The position numbers and the translations under genes were made by a program. Below, in pieces: positions 8,146 through 17,332 of a stretch of DNA of 64,000 nucleotides. Each line of letters begins with the position of its first letter. Within the stretch, counting starts at the first letter, position 1. The notes beneath the pieces were generated by a model. That model saw only the letters and a program-made list of their open reading frames with translations. It was not told the origin of the DNA and made no database searches. The stretch is from positions 1-64,000 of the forward strand of contig JBGSQD010000169.1 in the NCBI GenBank assembly GCA_041738275.1, given 5' to 3'. This DNA comes from JACPFJ01 sp041738275. GTDB taxonomy: Bacteria > Desulfobacterota > Desulfuromonadia > Geobacterales > Pseudopelobacteraceae.

Positions 8146-8174
8146 TAGGTAAGCACGTTAGCAGATAAAGTCAA
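8146..8174 (-). promoter_or_regulatory. Candidate clpB promoter
   Basis: On the minus strand TTGACT (8174-8169) is followed after 17 bases by TACCTA (8151-8146), about 42 bases before the clpB ATG. The -10 is weak. No good sigma32 pair (CTTGAAA ... CCCCAT) is visible, although heat-shock control would be expected for clpB. Confidence 0.4.
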
Positions 8175-8288
8175 GGAACTCCACGAATGGTCTTGTCATG
8201 AAAGGGAGGGGATATTGCAGTTGCAGAGGCAGATATTAAAGCAGAATCTTAAACGAAACAAAAACCAGATCCCAAAATGCTGCTGACA

Positions 8289-11273
8289 TCAATTCGTGGT
8301 GCTGTTGGCAGCAAGCAGGCGAAACAGGATTTGCGGCATGTCGCTGCCGATAACCTTGTAGCCGTAAGCTGTCCACAACTTGTATGCTTCATCACGGTTT
8401 CCCTGCGCAAGTTGTCCCAGCATTCCGCTGGCCAAAGTATATTCCAGTGTTTCGGGAGGCAGGGATCGAAAATATGTCAGCAGCGAACCGGCTGCCAATG
8501 TCATTGCTTGAGCATCCCTGTTTCCAACGGCCTTATACAATCGTACCAAAGCCTGCTCCTGGGTAGTAAGTCTGGGGCCGCCTGGCGCAGATTCCAGCAT
8601 ACTCCAGATGGCAGCCATTTCCTGGGGTCTCAGGTAAGGAATTATCCGGGAAAGGCTGGATAGAACCGTAATTCGATCATCCAATTGATGGATAGTGCCA
8701 CGCTCCTGAAAGAGCTGCCTGATTTTTACCGCATCCTGCCGGGCATCTTGAGGAACCTGATTGTATTTTGAATCAAAACGTCCTGTCAGGATGTAGTCAC
8801 GACATGCCATGGCGGAAAAGGCGGCCTTTGACTTGAAATAATAAGGTGAGGGCGTTATCACTGTCTCTTGCCATGCTGGCGCGGAATTCTTCAACATCTC
8901 CGCGGTGGGCAGTGGATCGTGGGAAAACTCCAGTAACTCTAAAGCATTTGCCTGCATGAACCTGGTGCGTGCGACATTCTGGTCCAGTACAGGGTAATAA
9001 TCAGAATTGGGTCGAATTGAAAATGTTGATATAAAGCTGTTCAACGTCTTTTTGTCCCCGATTCTGCGGAGTTCGAGGTCCTGAAGGTTATGGATGTGGA
9101 CCCACTTCATGGCCATTGTGATTGTCGGGTTTTTAAACATATCGGCATTCAGTTCGCCTACGCCGCCGTTTTTTCTGGCCACTATAAACAATTCGGCATC
9201 GTTGGGGGCAAAAGCAATGAAATCGTCAAAATTGGGGGCCATTGCCTTCAGTACAGATGCAACCAGATTCACGTCGATCTCGTAAAGCTGCAGCCATTGC
9301 ACAAATATTCCGTCTGGATGCAGATTATGATTAATCATACGGTAGAACTCTTCGGAGAATAGACCTCCCACCCCGCTTACCCATGGATTTGAAGGTTCGG
9401 AAATAATGATGTCGTATTTTTTCCTGTGAGTTGAAAAAAAAGTTTTGGCATCGTCGATGAATATTTTGCTGCGAGGGTCTGTATAGGCCAGATTCACCCT
9501 GGGTCTGAAGTTCTTGGCTGCTTCCACCATGCCTGGTTCAATTTCCACGGTGTCGACCTGTTGCAAAGATGGGTTGCACAACAGGGTGTGAGCAGTAAGA
9601 CCGGAGCCGAGCCCTATGTTGGCTACTGTTTTTGCCTGAGGATGAAGACCCATCGGGATTGCGGCGGCCAGGATCATGGTCGCTTCGTCGGGCGAAGCCT
9701 GCCGATTCGTCATGTTCATGTTGATGGATGCATCCGGCTTGCCATTCGTCCTTATGCTCAAGGTGCCGCTATTACCGAGGGTTAGGCTTACAGTGGCGGT
9801 TTTGCCGTCCTTGTGATACATGATCTTGCCTTGTTCCGGGGTCAAAAGCCCTTTCCTGCGGTAAACCCCGGAAGCCATTTTGTAGGGGTCAAGTGTCACA
9901 AGGGATTCTGTGGCCAAAACAACCCCCACGCACACGGTGACAAGTGCTGCCGATATGGCCAGGCTTTCAATGTTTTTCTGTGTAAGCGTTAGTAATGCCA
10001 GGCCAAGAGCCAGATCAAGACATCCGCCCAGCATGATCAAACCTTTCAATCCAAAAAACGGCATCCCAAGATGGATAGCAAAGAGAACACCAACAATGGC
10101 GCCAACGGTATTCGCGGCATAGACAGCTCCAACACTCTTTTCACCATGATTCTCAGTAATCAATGCATAGGTGATCAGCGGCAAAGTGCTGCCTGCGCAG
10201 AAGGTTGTGGGAAGCATTACAGCCAGGGCAATAGCATAACTGTAAAGATTGAAGAACTGGTAACCGGCTTCGGTATTGTCCAGCGTCTGCATCAGCCACT
10301 GCATTACCGAAAAGGAGTTCCCATATATCGGCAGCGTGGCCAGAGCCAAAAGTCCCATCACAATCTGCACTATAACCAGAAATCTTACCGGATTGGCGAT
10401 GCGATCGATGCGGCGGTGGATCCAGAGGGCACCAAAAGCCAGACCGAAAATAAATGCGCTGATCATAAGCTCAAAGGCATGGGTTGAGCTGCCCATGACA
10501 AGGCTCAACATTCTGATCCAGCCGATCTCATAAACAAAGGAAGCGGCGCCTGTTACAAAAGAAGCAGTCAAAAGTATCCGATACAGGCTGTTCTTCCCGG
10601 GGCTGTCTGTTATTGCAGCTGGCACGCTGGCAGGACGGTAGTCGGCATCATATTTTTGGGCAAGAAACCATACTGTCAGAGCCAGCAAAATATTGATCAT
10701 CCCGGCAACCCTTATGGTTCCGGGCAGTCCCACCGCATTTATGAGTACAAATCCGCTCACCAGGACCCCGATTGCTGCCCCGAAACTGTTTGTAAAGTAA
10801 AGCATGGAAAGTGACTTTCCCTGTTTTTGGGGAAACATGCGCATCAGCGCTGTACTCATGAGTGGAAAAGGCATCCCGATCAGAATCGATTGCGGCAGGA
10901 TGAGAATTGCCGAGAGCGCCCATTTGAAAGCATGTGCAGCCATAGGGTCATTCAGGTTGTAGATTACGGTTGTGTATGAGAGTTGCGTGATTGTGTCGAA
11001 TACTTCATGGAAAAGGATGGCGAACAGACCGATGATTCCCTCGGCAAGAGCATAAATCTTCAGCAGATTTTTCCATCGTGGCGAATACTTGCTGCACAGG
11101 CCGGCTCCGATTGCCATTCCGGACATGAATATTGCAAGTACCAGGGTCTGGGCATAGGCGGCATGTCCCAGATACAGTTTCATATAGTGGGACCAGATGG
11201 ATTCATAAATCAGGGCGGAAAACCCCGATAATGCGAAAAGGGTATAAATGAGATAACGGAAACTTACAGACAT
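8289..11273 (-). CDS. Multi-pass membrane protein fused to a spermidine-synthase-like domain
   Basis: A 994-residue protein. Residues about 1-440 hold roughly a dozen hydrophobic segments in two MFS-like halves, beginning at LIYTLFALSGFSALIYESIW. Residues about 480-720 are a spermidine-synthase-type Rossmann domain: IGLGSGLTAHTLL, VDTVEIEPGMVEAAKNF, then SEPSNPWVSGVGGLFSEEFY. The last 250 residues are helical and may be TPR-like. Such 'fused MFS/spermidine synthase' proteins are common in Geobacter relatives; substrate and reaction are not established, and aminopropyl transfer is only one possibility. No polyamine genes lie nearby. The ATG at 11273 follows GGAAAGGG. Confidence 0.85.
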   Translation of the reverse strand: MSVSFRYLIYTLFALSGFSALIYESIWSHYMKLYLGHAAYAQTLVLAIFMSGMAIGAGLCSKYSPRWKNLLKIYALAEGIIGLFAILFHEVFDTITQLSYTTVIYNLNDPMAAHAFKWALSAILILPQSILIGMPFPLMSTALMRMFPQKQGKSLSMLYFTNSFGAAIGVLVSGFVLINAVGLPGTIRVAGMINILLALTVWFLAQKYDADYRPASVPAAITDSPGKNSLYRILLTASFVTGAASFVYEIGWIRMLSLVMGSSTHAFELMISAFIFGLAFGALWIHRRIDRIANPVRFLVIVQIVMGLLALATLPIYGNSFSVMQWLMQTLDNTEAGYQFFNLYSYAIALAVMLPTTFCAGSTLPLITYALITENHGEKSVGAVYAANTVGAIVGVLFAIHLGMPFFGLKGLIMLGGCLDLALGLALLTLTQKNIESLAISAALVTVCVGVVLATESLVTLDPYKMASGVYRRKGLLTPEQGKIMYHKDGKTATVSLTLGNSGTLSIRTNGKPDASINMNMTNRQASPDEATMILAAAIPMGLHPQAKTVANIGLGSGLTAHTLLCNPSLQQVDTVEIEPGMVEAAKNFRPRVNLAYTDPRSKIFIDDAKTFFSTHRKKYDIIISEPSNPWVSGVGGLFSEEFYRMINHNLHPDGIFVQWLQLYEIDVNLVASVLKAMAPNFDDFIAFAPNDAELFIVARKNGGVGELNADMFKNPTITMAMKWVHIHNLQDLELRRIGDKKTLNSFISTFSIRPNSDYYPVLDQNVARTRFMQANALELLEFSHDPLPTAEMLKNSAPAWQETVITPSPYYFKSKAAFSAMACRDYILTGRFDSKYNQVPQDARQDAVKIRQLFQERGTIHQLDDRITVLSSLSRIIPYLRPQEMAAIWSMLESAPGGPRLTTQEQALVRLYKAVGNRDAQAMTLAAGSLLTYFRSLPPETLEYTLASGMLGQLAQGNRDEAYKLWTAYGYKVIGSDMPQILFRLLAANSTTN

Positions 11274-11572
11274 TTAGTGGCCCTTTCCGATCGTAAGCTG
11301 TGCTACCTGGAAATCAGTGCGAGCTGTTTTGCATCCCTGCCGGTAAAGAGAGCACTGTGGATAAACGTCTCAATTTGATTTGAAAATGAAATGTATTCTG
11401 TGTTGCCAAACTTAAATATAGTCTGAATAAATACAATAAAACTGACTAATTAACAATAGATAACTTAATGAGGGCAAGGTCTGCACAAAACAGATACTTT
11501 CTAGCTGATTGACGTTAAGTCATTTGCTCTGTATAAATAAAAGAAACTTTCATTTAGATTGGGCAATTCACC
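11274..11572. promoter_or_regulatory. Divergent intergenic region with fur/znu promoter
   Basis: About 300 bases between two divergent genes. The znu-side promoter is excellent: TTGACG at 11509-11514, 17 bases, TATAAA at 11532-11537, giving a start near 11544. The region around 11380-11470 is strongly AT-rich. No clear Zur or Fur palindrome was found; a repressor site may lie in 11537-11572, between the -10 and the gene. Confidence 0.7.
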
Positions 11573-12016
11573 ATGGATCAGGAACAGAGTACAGCAACAC
11601 TAAGGCAGCTCCGTTTCAAGGTGACTCCGCAACGCCTCGAAGTCATGCAATGTCTCGGGGACGAGCAGTCATATCTCTCCGCTGATGAGGTCTGGAACCG
11701 CATCAAGCCCAGGCTTGGCAGCATCAGTCTCCCTACGGTATATCGCATCCTGGACGAGCTGGCGGAAAACGGTGTCATAACCCGCATCTTCCGGTCTGAC
11801 CGCAAACAATACTATTTCCTGTGCTCGAATCAGGGGCATCACCACCATTTTGTGTGCGAGTCGTGCCGGCGTGTAGAGGATATAGACCTGTGCTGCCTGG
11901 AGGGGGTTGCCCAGGAAATCGCCCGTAATTCCGGCGGCAGCGTGACCTCGCATATCCTCCAGATCAACGGCCTCTGCGGCCTGTGCAGCGAATCCGCACC
12001 AGGGGCTTTGCTATGA
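11573..12016 (+). CDS. Fur-family metal regulator (Zur-like)
   Basis: A 147-residue Fur-family repressor. The winged-helix region is seen in LRFKVTPQRLEVMQCLGDE and LPTVYRILDELAENGVITRI. The metal region HHHHFVCESCRRVEDIDLCC and the C-terminal CGLC pair supply the structural zinc Cys4 site and part of the sensor site. The gene overlaps the znuA-like gene by four bases (ATGA) and sits at the head of a Zn/Mn transporter operon, so a Zur (zinc) role is the best guess; Mur or Fur specificity cannot be excluded. It would repress its own operon from the 11509 promoter. Confidence 0.88.
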   Translation: MDQEQSTATLRQLRFKVTPQRLEVMQCLGDEQSYLSADEVWNRIKPRLGSISLPTVYRILDELAENGVITRIFRSDRKQYYFLCSNQGHHHHFVCESCRRVEDIDLCCLEGVAQEIARNSGGSVTSHILQINGLCGLCSESAPGALL

Positions 12017-12981
12017 AACGCTCGTTCCTGCTGTTTATTCTTGTGCTGCCGGCCCTGGCCCTTCTTATGGTCGCTGGCTGTGCCCGGCATGATCAGAAAC
12101 AGTCCGCCAAGCTGCAGATCATCACCTCTCTTTTCCCTCTTTATGATTTTGCCCGAACCATAGCCGGAGATAAGGGTGAGGTTTTCCTGCTGCTCCCCCC
12201 CGGCATGGAACCGCACAACTTTGAACCCAAACCGGACGATATTATGCGGATCAGCAAGGCCGGGCTGTTTGTTTACACTAACCGCTATATGGAACCATGG
12301 GCGGAAACGATCATCAAGGGGATGGACCGCCGAAAGTTGCGCGTGGTGGATGCCGGACAGGGAGTGAACTACCTGAAAGCCGGGACAGATGCCGGTCATG
12401 ATCATGAAGGTGATACCGGTCATGATGCAGAAGGTCATAGCAACGGCGTGGATCCGCACATCTGGCTTGATTTCGGTAATGCCAAGATAATCGTGGCTAA
12501 TATCCTGGAAGGATTCGTGGCCGCTGATCCCGCCAATGCCTCGTATTATCGAACAAATGCCGCTGGACTCGCAGCAAAGCTGGATGATCTGGATCAGCGC
12601 TACCAACTGGGATTGGCATCCTGTGCTACCAGGGTGTTCCTGCATGGAGGGCATTTTACCTTCGGATATCTGGCCAGGCGCTATGGCCTGGAATATCATT
12701 CCCTGAGCGGGGTTTCGTCAGAGTCTGAACCCTCTGCAAGCCGGATGACCGCCATGGCCCGTCAGATCAAGCAGTCCGGGGTGCGCTACCTGTTTGCCGA
12801 GGAGCTTCTGTCGCCTCGTCTGACCGAAACACTGGCTGAAGAAACCGGGGTAGGGGTGCTGAAACTCCATGGCGCTCACAATCTGGGGCGTGACGATTTT
12901 CAGCACGGTGTAACCTTTATCGCTTTGATGGAAGGGAATCTGACTAATCTGCAAAAGGGGCTGGCATGTCGCACGAAGTAG
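12013..12981 (+). CDS. znuA: ZnuA-like periplasmic metal-binding lipoprotein
   Basis: A 322-residue cluster A-I solute-binding protein. It starts at MKRSFLLF, with a signal sequence ending in the lipobox VAGC (Cys about residue 20), so it is probably a membrane-anchored lipoprotein. Metal-ligand segments are GMEPHNFEPKPDDI, the His-rich loop GHDHEGDTGHDAEGHSNG, DPHIWLDFGNAK and LHGGHFTFGYLARRYGLE. The His-rich loop is typical of zinc binders such as ZnuA and AdcA. The ATG at 12013 overlaps the regulator's stop, indicating coupled translation. It delivers metal to the ZnuCB transporter encoded next. Confidence 0.9.
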   Translation: MKRSFLLFILVLPALALLMVAGCARHDQKQSAKLQIITSLFPLYDFARTIAGDKGEVFLLLPPGMEPHNFEPKPDDIMRISKAGLFVYTNRYMEPWAETIIKGMDRRKLRVVDAGQGVNYLKAGTDAGHDHEGDTGHDAEGHSNGVDPHIWLDFGNAKIIVANILEGFVAADPANASYYRTNAAGLAAKLDDLDQRYQLGLASCATRVFLHGGHFTFGYLARRYGLEYHSLSGVSSESEPSASRMTAMARQIKQSGVRYLFAEELLSPRLTETLAEETGVGVLKLHGAHNLGRDDFQHGVTFIALMEGNLTNLQKGLACRTK

Positions 12982-13718
12982 TCAGAACAGAACGTCTTTG
13001 CTGCAGCTATAATGTGGGGCGGGTTCTGGAGGATGTCTCCATAATTGTTGAGGCAGGTGATTATGTCGGCATCGTCGGTCCCAACGGTTCCGGCAAAAGC
13101 ACCCTTGTGCAGGCCCTGATCGGGCTGGTAGCGATCAGCGAGGGGCGCGCCTCCCTTTTTGGCGTGCCCTGCGATAATTTCTCCTCCTGGGGGAGGATCG
13201 GTTACCTGCCGCAAAGCCTGCGGCTGCTGAATCCGGTATTTCCGGCAACCGTGGCTGAAACGGTTGGCCTTGGCCTGTTGTCCCAGAAGCGATTTCCCCG
13301 CAAGATGACACGGGATGACTGGGAGCATGTGGATGCTACCCTCGACAGTTTAGGTGTTTACGACCTGAGGCTTAAACTTATAGGTGAGCTGTCTGGTGGC
13401 CAGCAGCAGCGGGTACTGTTGGCGCGTGCGCTGGTGAACAGTCCCGAATTGCTGATCCTGGATGAGCCGACAGCGGCCCTGGACCCTGAAACACGGGAGC
13501 GTTTCTACGCCCTGATTGCCGACATAAACCGCTCGCAGGGCGTGACCGTGCTGCTGGTGACCCATGATACCGGGGCGATCGGTCAGCATGCCACCAAGAT
13601 GCTGTATCTCGATAAGCGGGTCTTGTTTTACGGCAGTTTTGATGAGTTCTGCGCCTCGAAAGAGATGTCGGCACTCTTCGGCACCCATTCCCAGCATCTT
13701 ATGTGTCACAGGCACTGA
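12966..13718 (+). CDS. znuC: ZnuC-like ABC ATPase
   Basis: A 250-residue ATP-binding subunit of the zinc (or manganese) importer. Walker A GPNGSGKST, Q-loop GYLPQSLR, signature ELSGGQQQRVLLARAL, Walker B LLILDEPTAALDP and the H-loop VTHD are all present. The ATG at 12966 lies 16 bases inside the end of znuA, behind AAAGGGG. It works with the ZnuB permease encoded directly after it. Confidence 0.93.
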   Translation: MSHEVVRTERLCCSYNVGRVLEDVSIIVEAGDYVGIVGPNGSGKSTLVQALIGLVAISEGRASLFGVPCDNFSSWGRIGYLPQSLRLLNPVFPATVAETVGLGLLSQKRFPRKMTRDDWEHVDATLDSLGVYDLRLKLIGELSGGQQQRVLLARALVNSPELLILDEPTAALDPETRERFYALIADINRSQGVTVLLVTHDTGAIGQHATKMLYLDKRVLFYGSFDEFCASKEMSALFGTHSQHLMCHRH

Positions 13719-13720
13719 TC

Positions 13721-14557
13721 ATGAATACCAATATTCTCGAAATCCTTTCCTATGGTTTCATCCAGCGGGCGCTTCTGGCCGGATCGCTCATTGCCGTGCT
13801 CTGTTCGGTGCTGGGGGTGTTCCTGGTGTTGCGGCGCATGTCGCTGATCGGCGATGGTCTGGCCCATGTCACATTCGGCAGTACCGCCATTGCCCTGGCA
13901 TTCAAACTTTATTCGGCCGCATCGCTTCTGGTGTCGCTGCCGATCGTGCTGCTGGCGTCACTGGGCATCCTCAAGCTGACCGAGAAGGCCCGACTGAGCG
14001 GTGACACCGCCATCGGAATTGTCTCGTCCCTGGGCATCTCGGCCGGTATCATCCTGGCAAGCGTTGGGGGAGGGTACAATGTTGACCTGTTGAGCTACCT
14101 GTTCGGCAATATCCTGTCGATCACGAGCGAGGAGGTCTGGATTGCCGCTGGTCTGTTCTGCGTGGTAATGCTGCTGCTGGCGCTCTTTTTCAACGAACTT
14201 TTTGCCATAACCTTCAGCGAGGAACTGGCCAAGGTTTCCGGTATCCGCACCAACACCATCAACGCTGTTCTGGTGCTGCTGACGGCCCTTTCAGTTGTCC
14301 TGGCCATGAAGCTGGTGGGGATTATGCTGATATCGTCCCTGCTGATCCTTCCCGCTGCTTCGGCGCTGCAATTGGCCCGTAGTTTCAAGGGGTGCGTTGC
14401 CTTGGCGGCCCTTCAGGGATGCTGCTCGGTTGTGACAGGCATCTTTATATCGTTTCTGACCAACCTGCCCACCAGCGCAACCGTTGTAATGATCAATCTG
14501 GTGCTCTTTGGCTGCACCTTTCTTGTCCGCCGTTTGAAGATCCTCAAGCCGGCGTAG
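13721..14557 (+). CDS. znuB: ZnuB-like ABC permease
   Basis: A 278-residue integral membrane subunit of the ABC-3 family with about eight hydrophobic segments. Family markers are RMSLIGDGLAHVTFGSTAIA near the N-terminus and ISSLLILPAASALQLARSF. It forms the metal channel with ZnuC. I chose the ATG at 13721; a GTG at 13703 would overlap znuC and add six residues. It is the last clear member of the fur-znuACB operon. Confidence 0.92.
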   Translation: MNTNILEILSYGFIQRALLAGSLIAVLCSVLGVFLVLRRMSLIGDGLAHVTFGSTAIALAFKLYSAASLLVSLPIVLLASLGILKLTEKARLSGDTAIGIVSSLGISAGIILASVGGGYNVDLLSYLFGNILSITSEEVWIAAGLFCVVMLLLALFFNELFAITFSEELAKVSGIRTNTINAVLVLLTALSVVLAMKLVGIMLISSLLILPAASALQLARSFKGCVALAALQGCCSVVTGIFISFLTNLPTSATVVMINLVLFGCTFLVRRLKILKPA

Positions 14558-14593
14558 CCGTTATCAAACTTGACTATTACCCGGACAGCAATC

Positions 14594-15010
14594 ATGCCGA
14601 CTAAGCCGCAATTCCCAATCAAAATATTTTACGACGGCTCATGTTCTGTCTGCAGCACGGAGATAGAACACTATCTGCACCAGAACCACGACAACAAGCT
14701 TCTGGGGGTGGACATCAGCGCCCCTGACTTCGATCCCTCCCCATACGGCATCACCACGGAAGCATTCATGTACGAGCTGCATGTCATTGATCGGAAAGGC
14801 GAGATCTACCGGGCCGTTGAGGCCTTCTGGGCCATCTGGCAGGCATTCCCGGCATCGACGTTGTATGGCATAATGGGTGCCGTCATTAATATGCCGATAG
14901 TGAATCCTGTTGCCCGTCTGCTGTACAAGGGCTTTGCCCGCATTCGTCCTTTTCTGCCGAAGAAGCATGTCTGCGACAGCGGGACCTGCAAGATCGACAG
15001 AAAGAGGTAA
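14594..15010 (+). CDS. DCC-family thiol-disulfide oxidoreductase-like protein (DUF393)
   Basis: A 138-residue protein of the DCC/DUF393 family, marked by KIFYDGSCSVCSTEIEHY with its D-G-x-C-x-x-C motif near the N-terminus. The family has a thioredoxin-like core, and its role is poorly known. The C-terminus has a further Cys pair (HVCDSGTCKIDRKR). The ATG at 14594 is 36 bases after znuB, so it may be the last gene of that operon; a TTG at 14570 is possible. No signal peptide. Confidence 0.8.
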   Translation: MPTKPQFPIKIFYDGSCSVCSTEIEHYLHQNHDNKLLGVDISAPDFDPSPYGITTEAFMYELHVIDRKGEIYRAVEAFWAIWQAFPASTLYGIMGAVINMPIVNPVARLLYKGFARIRPFLPKKHVCDSGTCKIDRKR

Positions 15011-15031
15011 TCCCTTAATTTTTCTTGATGA

Positions 15032-15439
15032 TCATTTCGGACAATTCCCTAACCGCTTGGCCTTGACCTTCATATTCATGGTCTGCCCTTGTGTCTGCAT
15101 CTTCATGGTCGAGTCATAGGCATCCGTCTTGAAAATCGTCTCGCCGCTGAAAACACCGCTATTTTCACCGGTACACTTCATCTTCCAGCTGATTTTATTT
15201 CCGGACTGTTTAAAATCCGTAATGGTACAGTTTTTGTCAGTAGAGATTGTTTTCCTCTGATCCTTGACATCTTCCTTGGTGTAGCAGTGCTTTATCTTGG
15301 TCGGTGGGATCTCCATGGGAATGCCCGGCATTTCAGTGGTGGTGATCAGTTCCCAGTACCCCTCGCGCATTGTTTCGGCAGCAAAGATGGTAGCCGGGAG
15401 GACCAGGGTTGAAAGAACGGCGATGGCAATCTTTTTCAT
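15032..15439 (-). CDS. Exported DUF3617 protein
   Basis: A 135-residue protein with a clear signal peptide (MKKIAIAVLSTLVLPATIFA, cut after AxA). The mature part, REGYWELITTTEMPGIPMEIPP, then KHCYTKEDV and C-terminal KRLGNCPK, fits the DUF3617 family of periplasmic proteins of unknown function. Family members have two conserved disulfide-like Cys pairs; four Cys are present here. It converges with the DCC gene, with only 21 bases between. Confidence 0.85.
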   Translation of the reverse strand: MKKIAIAVLSTLVLPATIFAAETMREGYWELITTTEMPGIPMEIPPTKIKHCYTKEDVKDQRKTISTDKNCTITDFKQSGNKISWKMKCTGENSGVFSGETIFKTDAYDSTMKMQTQGQTMNMKVKAKRLGNCPK

Positions 15440-15534
15440 GGTTTAATCTCCTTTGTCAAACTGGATGATGCTGCTGGATTATATCCGGATGGTGGCCATA
15501 GTGTGCACTTTGTGAAATTGAAATGGTTCATGGT

Positions 15535-16215
15535 TCAAATCCTTCGCAAAACGTTGAGCCTCCGTCCAGCATCGAGGATGATTCCGTTCTCGCTCCGGTG
15601 CAGGTCAAGAAACCACTTGACGTCTAAGACGAATGTTTCCGGCTGCTGCTGGTAATCCGGCAGCATGTTGGTAAGGAAATCCTCGTCATTGTCAAACTGA
15701 AACAGCGTGCGGAAAAGTATGGTTTCTTCAACAATCCACCCCTTCAAGGCATGCATGGCGCGAATTGCCGCCTCCCTTGCAGGCCGTTCATCACCGCTGC
15801 CGGCTCCAAAGCGCTCCTTTGCCTTGGTGAATGAGCCGCCGTTTCCCGGTTCGACAACAACAACGACACCATTTTTATTCAGAAGTTCGGCAGCCTGGCG
15901 CAGGCTGTCGGACATTTCCGTTACAGGGACGTGGTGGAAGGAGAGGGTATAGATAACCACGTCAAAGCTGCCTGCCGGCAGATCCGGCACTCCGGTCGGC
16001 GCCAGCATGAATTCGACATTGCCTGAGTCTGTGGTTTTCCGTGCAATTTCCAGCGCAGCAGCGTCAGGATCGGTAGCAACCACACGCTTGGCATGCAGTG
16101 CCAGGTCCCGCGTTATCCTTCCTTTGCCGCAGCCGATTTCAAGAACATCCTTGCCGCTGATGACGCACTGGGACTGAATCGTGGCTATATACTGGTTTGT
16201 CGGATCTTGAAGCAA
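15535..16215 (-). CDS. Class I SAM-dependent methyltransferase
   Basis: A 226-residue cytoplasmic methyltransferase. Motif I is VLEIGCGKGRITRDLA, the acidic post-I residue is in VVATDPDAAALEIA, and motif II is FDVVIYTLSFHHVP. The substrate cannot be read from the sequence. The start is a TTG at 16215 behind a strong GAGGAGG. It lies 27 bases downstream of the CGGC-domain gene on the same strand and may be cotranscribed. Confidence 0.88.
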   Translation of the reverse strand: MLQDPTNQYIATIQSQCVISGKDVLEIGCGKGRITRDLALHAKRVVATDPDAAALEIARKTTDSGNVEFMLAPTGVPDLPAGSFDVVIYTLSFHHVPVTEMSDSLRQAAELLNKNGVVVVVEPGNGGSFTKAKERFGAGSGDERPAREAAIRAMHALKGWIVEETILFRTLFQFDNDEDFLTNMLPDYQQQPETFVLDVKWFLDLHRSENGIILDAGRRLNVLRRI

Positions 16216-16242
16216 CTTTGTCCTCCTCTGCCGGGTTTGTTC

Positions 16243-16689
16243 TTAATCATAAAGTGCGCGGGTCGCTTCATCAGACATGGTCGGTGCGATGAGCGGTTTC
16301 CAGGCCGGATCGTCCCATGTGCCAAGCTGGGTGTGCATATCAAGATATTTTTTGGGTATCGGATGAGTGCCTACAACAACCTTTACCACATAGCGTTTTT
16401 CAAGAAAAGCTTTGAATGTGTTGATAGAGGGGCAGGGGGGATAGCCAACGACCATGCCGGTAGCTAAATGAATTACCTGAGCGCCGTTTTTTACCATCTC
16501 TTCGCCGGCATTTTCTATGTTGCCACCAGGGCAGCCATCGCACGTTGTAAATCCGACCAATTCAATTTCTTCCTTTGCGTAAATGCTGAACGCCCCTTCC
16601 TTGTTCCTCATTGACCTGAGACACTTCCCGCCGGCACAGCAGCGGTAGCGATCACAGATGATTATTCCGATCTTTGTCCTTGAAGTCAT
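16243..16689 (-). CDS. CGGC-domain metal-binding-like protein
   Basis: A 148-residue protein of the CGGC family (PF08821 type). Its Cys-rich segments are IICDRYRCCAGGKCLRSM, GFTTCDGCPGGNIENAG and VGYPPCPSINTF, plus VVVGTHPIPKKY. Family members are common in anaerobes and are thought to bind metal, but no reaction is known. The ATG at 16689 has AAAGGAG upstream; the longer frame to 16758 has no ribosome site. It precedes a methyltransferase gene on the same strand. Confidence 0.82.
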   Translation of the reverse strand: MTSRTKIGIIICDRYRCCAGGKCLRSMRNKEGAFSIYAKEEIELVGFTTCDGCPGGNIENAGEEMVKNGAQVIHLATGMVVGYPPCPSINTFKAFLEKRYVVKVVVGTHPIPKKYLDMHTQLGTWDDPAWKPLIAPTMSDEATRALYD

Positions 16690-16781
16690 AGATACTCCTT
16701 TACAAGATATTATTTTCATCCATTCAAATTCCTGTTGCGAATGCAGTAAGCGCACCATCCGTAGATCAGGATGGCGGTGTA

Positions 16782-17186
16782 CTATGAAGAACGGGTGGTG
16801 ATCACGAACTCAGGCGGGTCCATGAGCACCTTTTTTACCGAGCAGAGCCCGGCTGCCCTGGCTATGGCCTTTTGGTATTTTTCAGGAAAACCGGTAGGGA
16901 GAGCGATTTCGATGGCTATGGTGCTGAGTTTCTTTCTTCCTTCTGCATCGGTGGAAAACTCCATTTTCTGGGTAAGAGCCAAACCTTCGGTGGAAATTTG
17001 CCGCTGCTGGCAGAAACTGAGAACGTAAATGCCGGCACAGGTTCCGAGGGAGGCGAGGAAGTAGTCGAAAGGGCTTGGCGCAGACCCCGCACCTCCATCA
17101 TCTGTTGGCTGGTCGGTGGGAATTATTTGCCCATTGATTTCTGCATTAACTTTTTCCCCTCCAGGGAAGGTGATTTTCATTTCCAT
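16782..17186 (-). CDS. OsmC/Ohr-family protein
   Basis: A 134-residue OsmC-family protein, which reduces organic hydroperoxides or acts on small thiols. The two redox Cys positions are visible in FLASLGTCAGIYVLSFCQQR and ARAAGLCSVKKVL, with the family segment GSAPSPFDYFLASL. Length fits the family. It is probably involved in peroxide or sulfur-compound defence. Transcribed alone; 92 bases separate it from the CGGC gene. Confidence 0.88.
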   Translation of the reverse strand: MEMKITFPGGEKVNAEINGQIIPTDQPTDDGGAGSAPSPFDYFLASLGTCAGIYVLSFCQQRQISTEGLALTQKMEFSTDAEGRKKLSTIAIEIALPTGFPEKYQKAIARAAGLCSVKKVLMDPPEFVITTRSS

Positions 17187-17332
17187 GTGTTTGAGCCTCT
17201 TTAGTTTTTTCTCAATCCTTGCGTGGCAATGACCTTTCTAACCCTACTTCGATGAGACTGGAGCCGTAGGCCTGCTTGAAGAACCTGCGCGAAGGAGAGC
17301 TGACCGGGATCTGACCATTGCCCCCCCCATGC

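Noticed and set aside
11839..12699. 286-codon minus-strand frame
   Set aside because: Antisense to the Fur-type regulator and znuA genes, both of which are certain; no motif.
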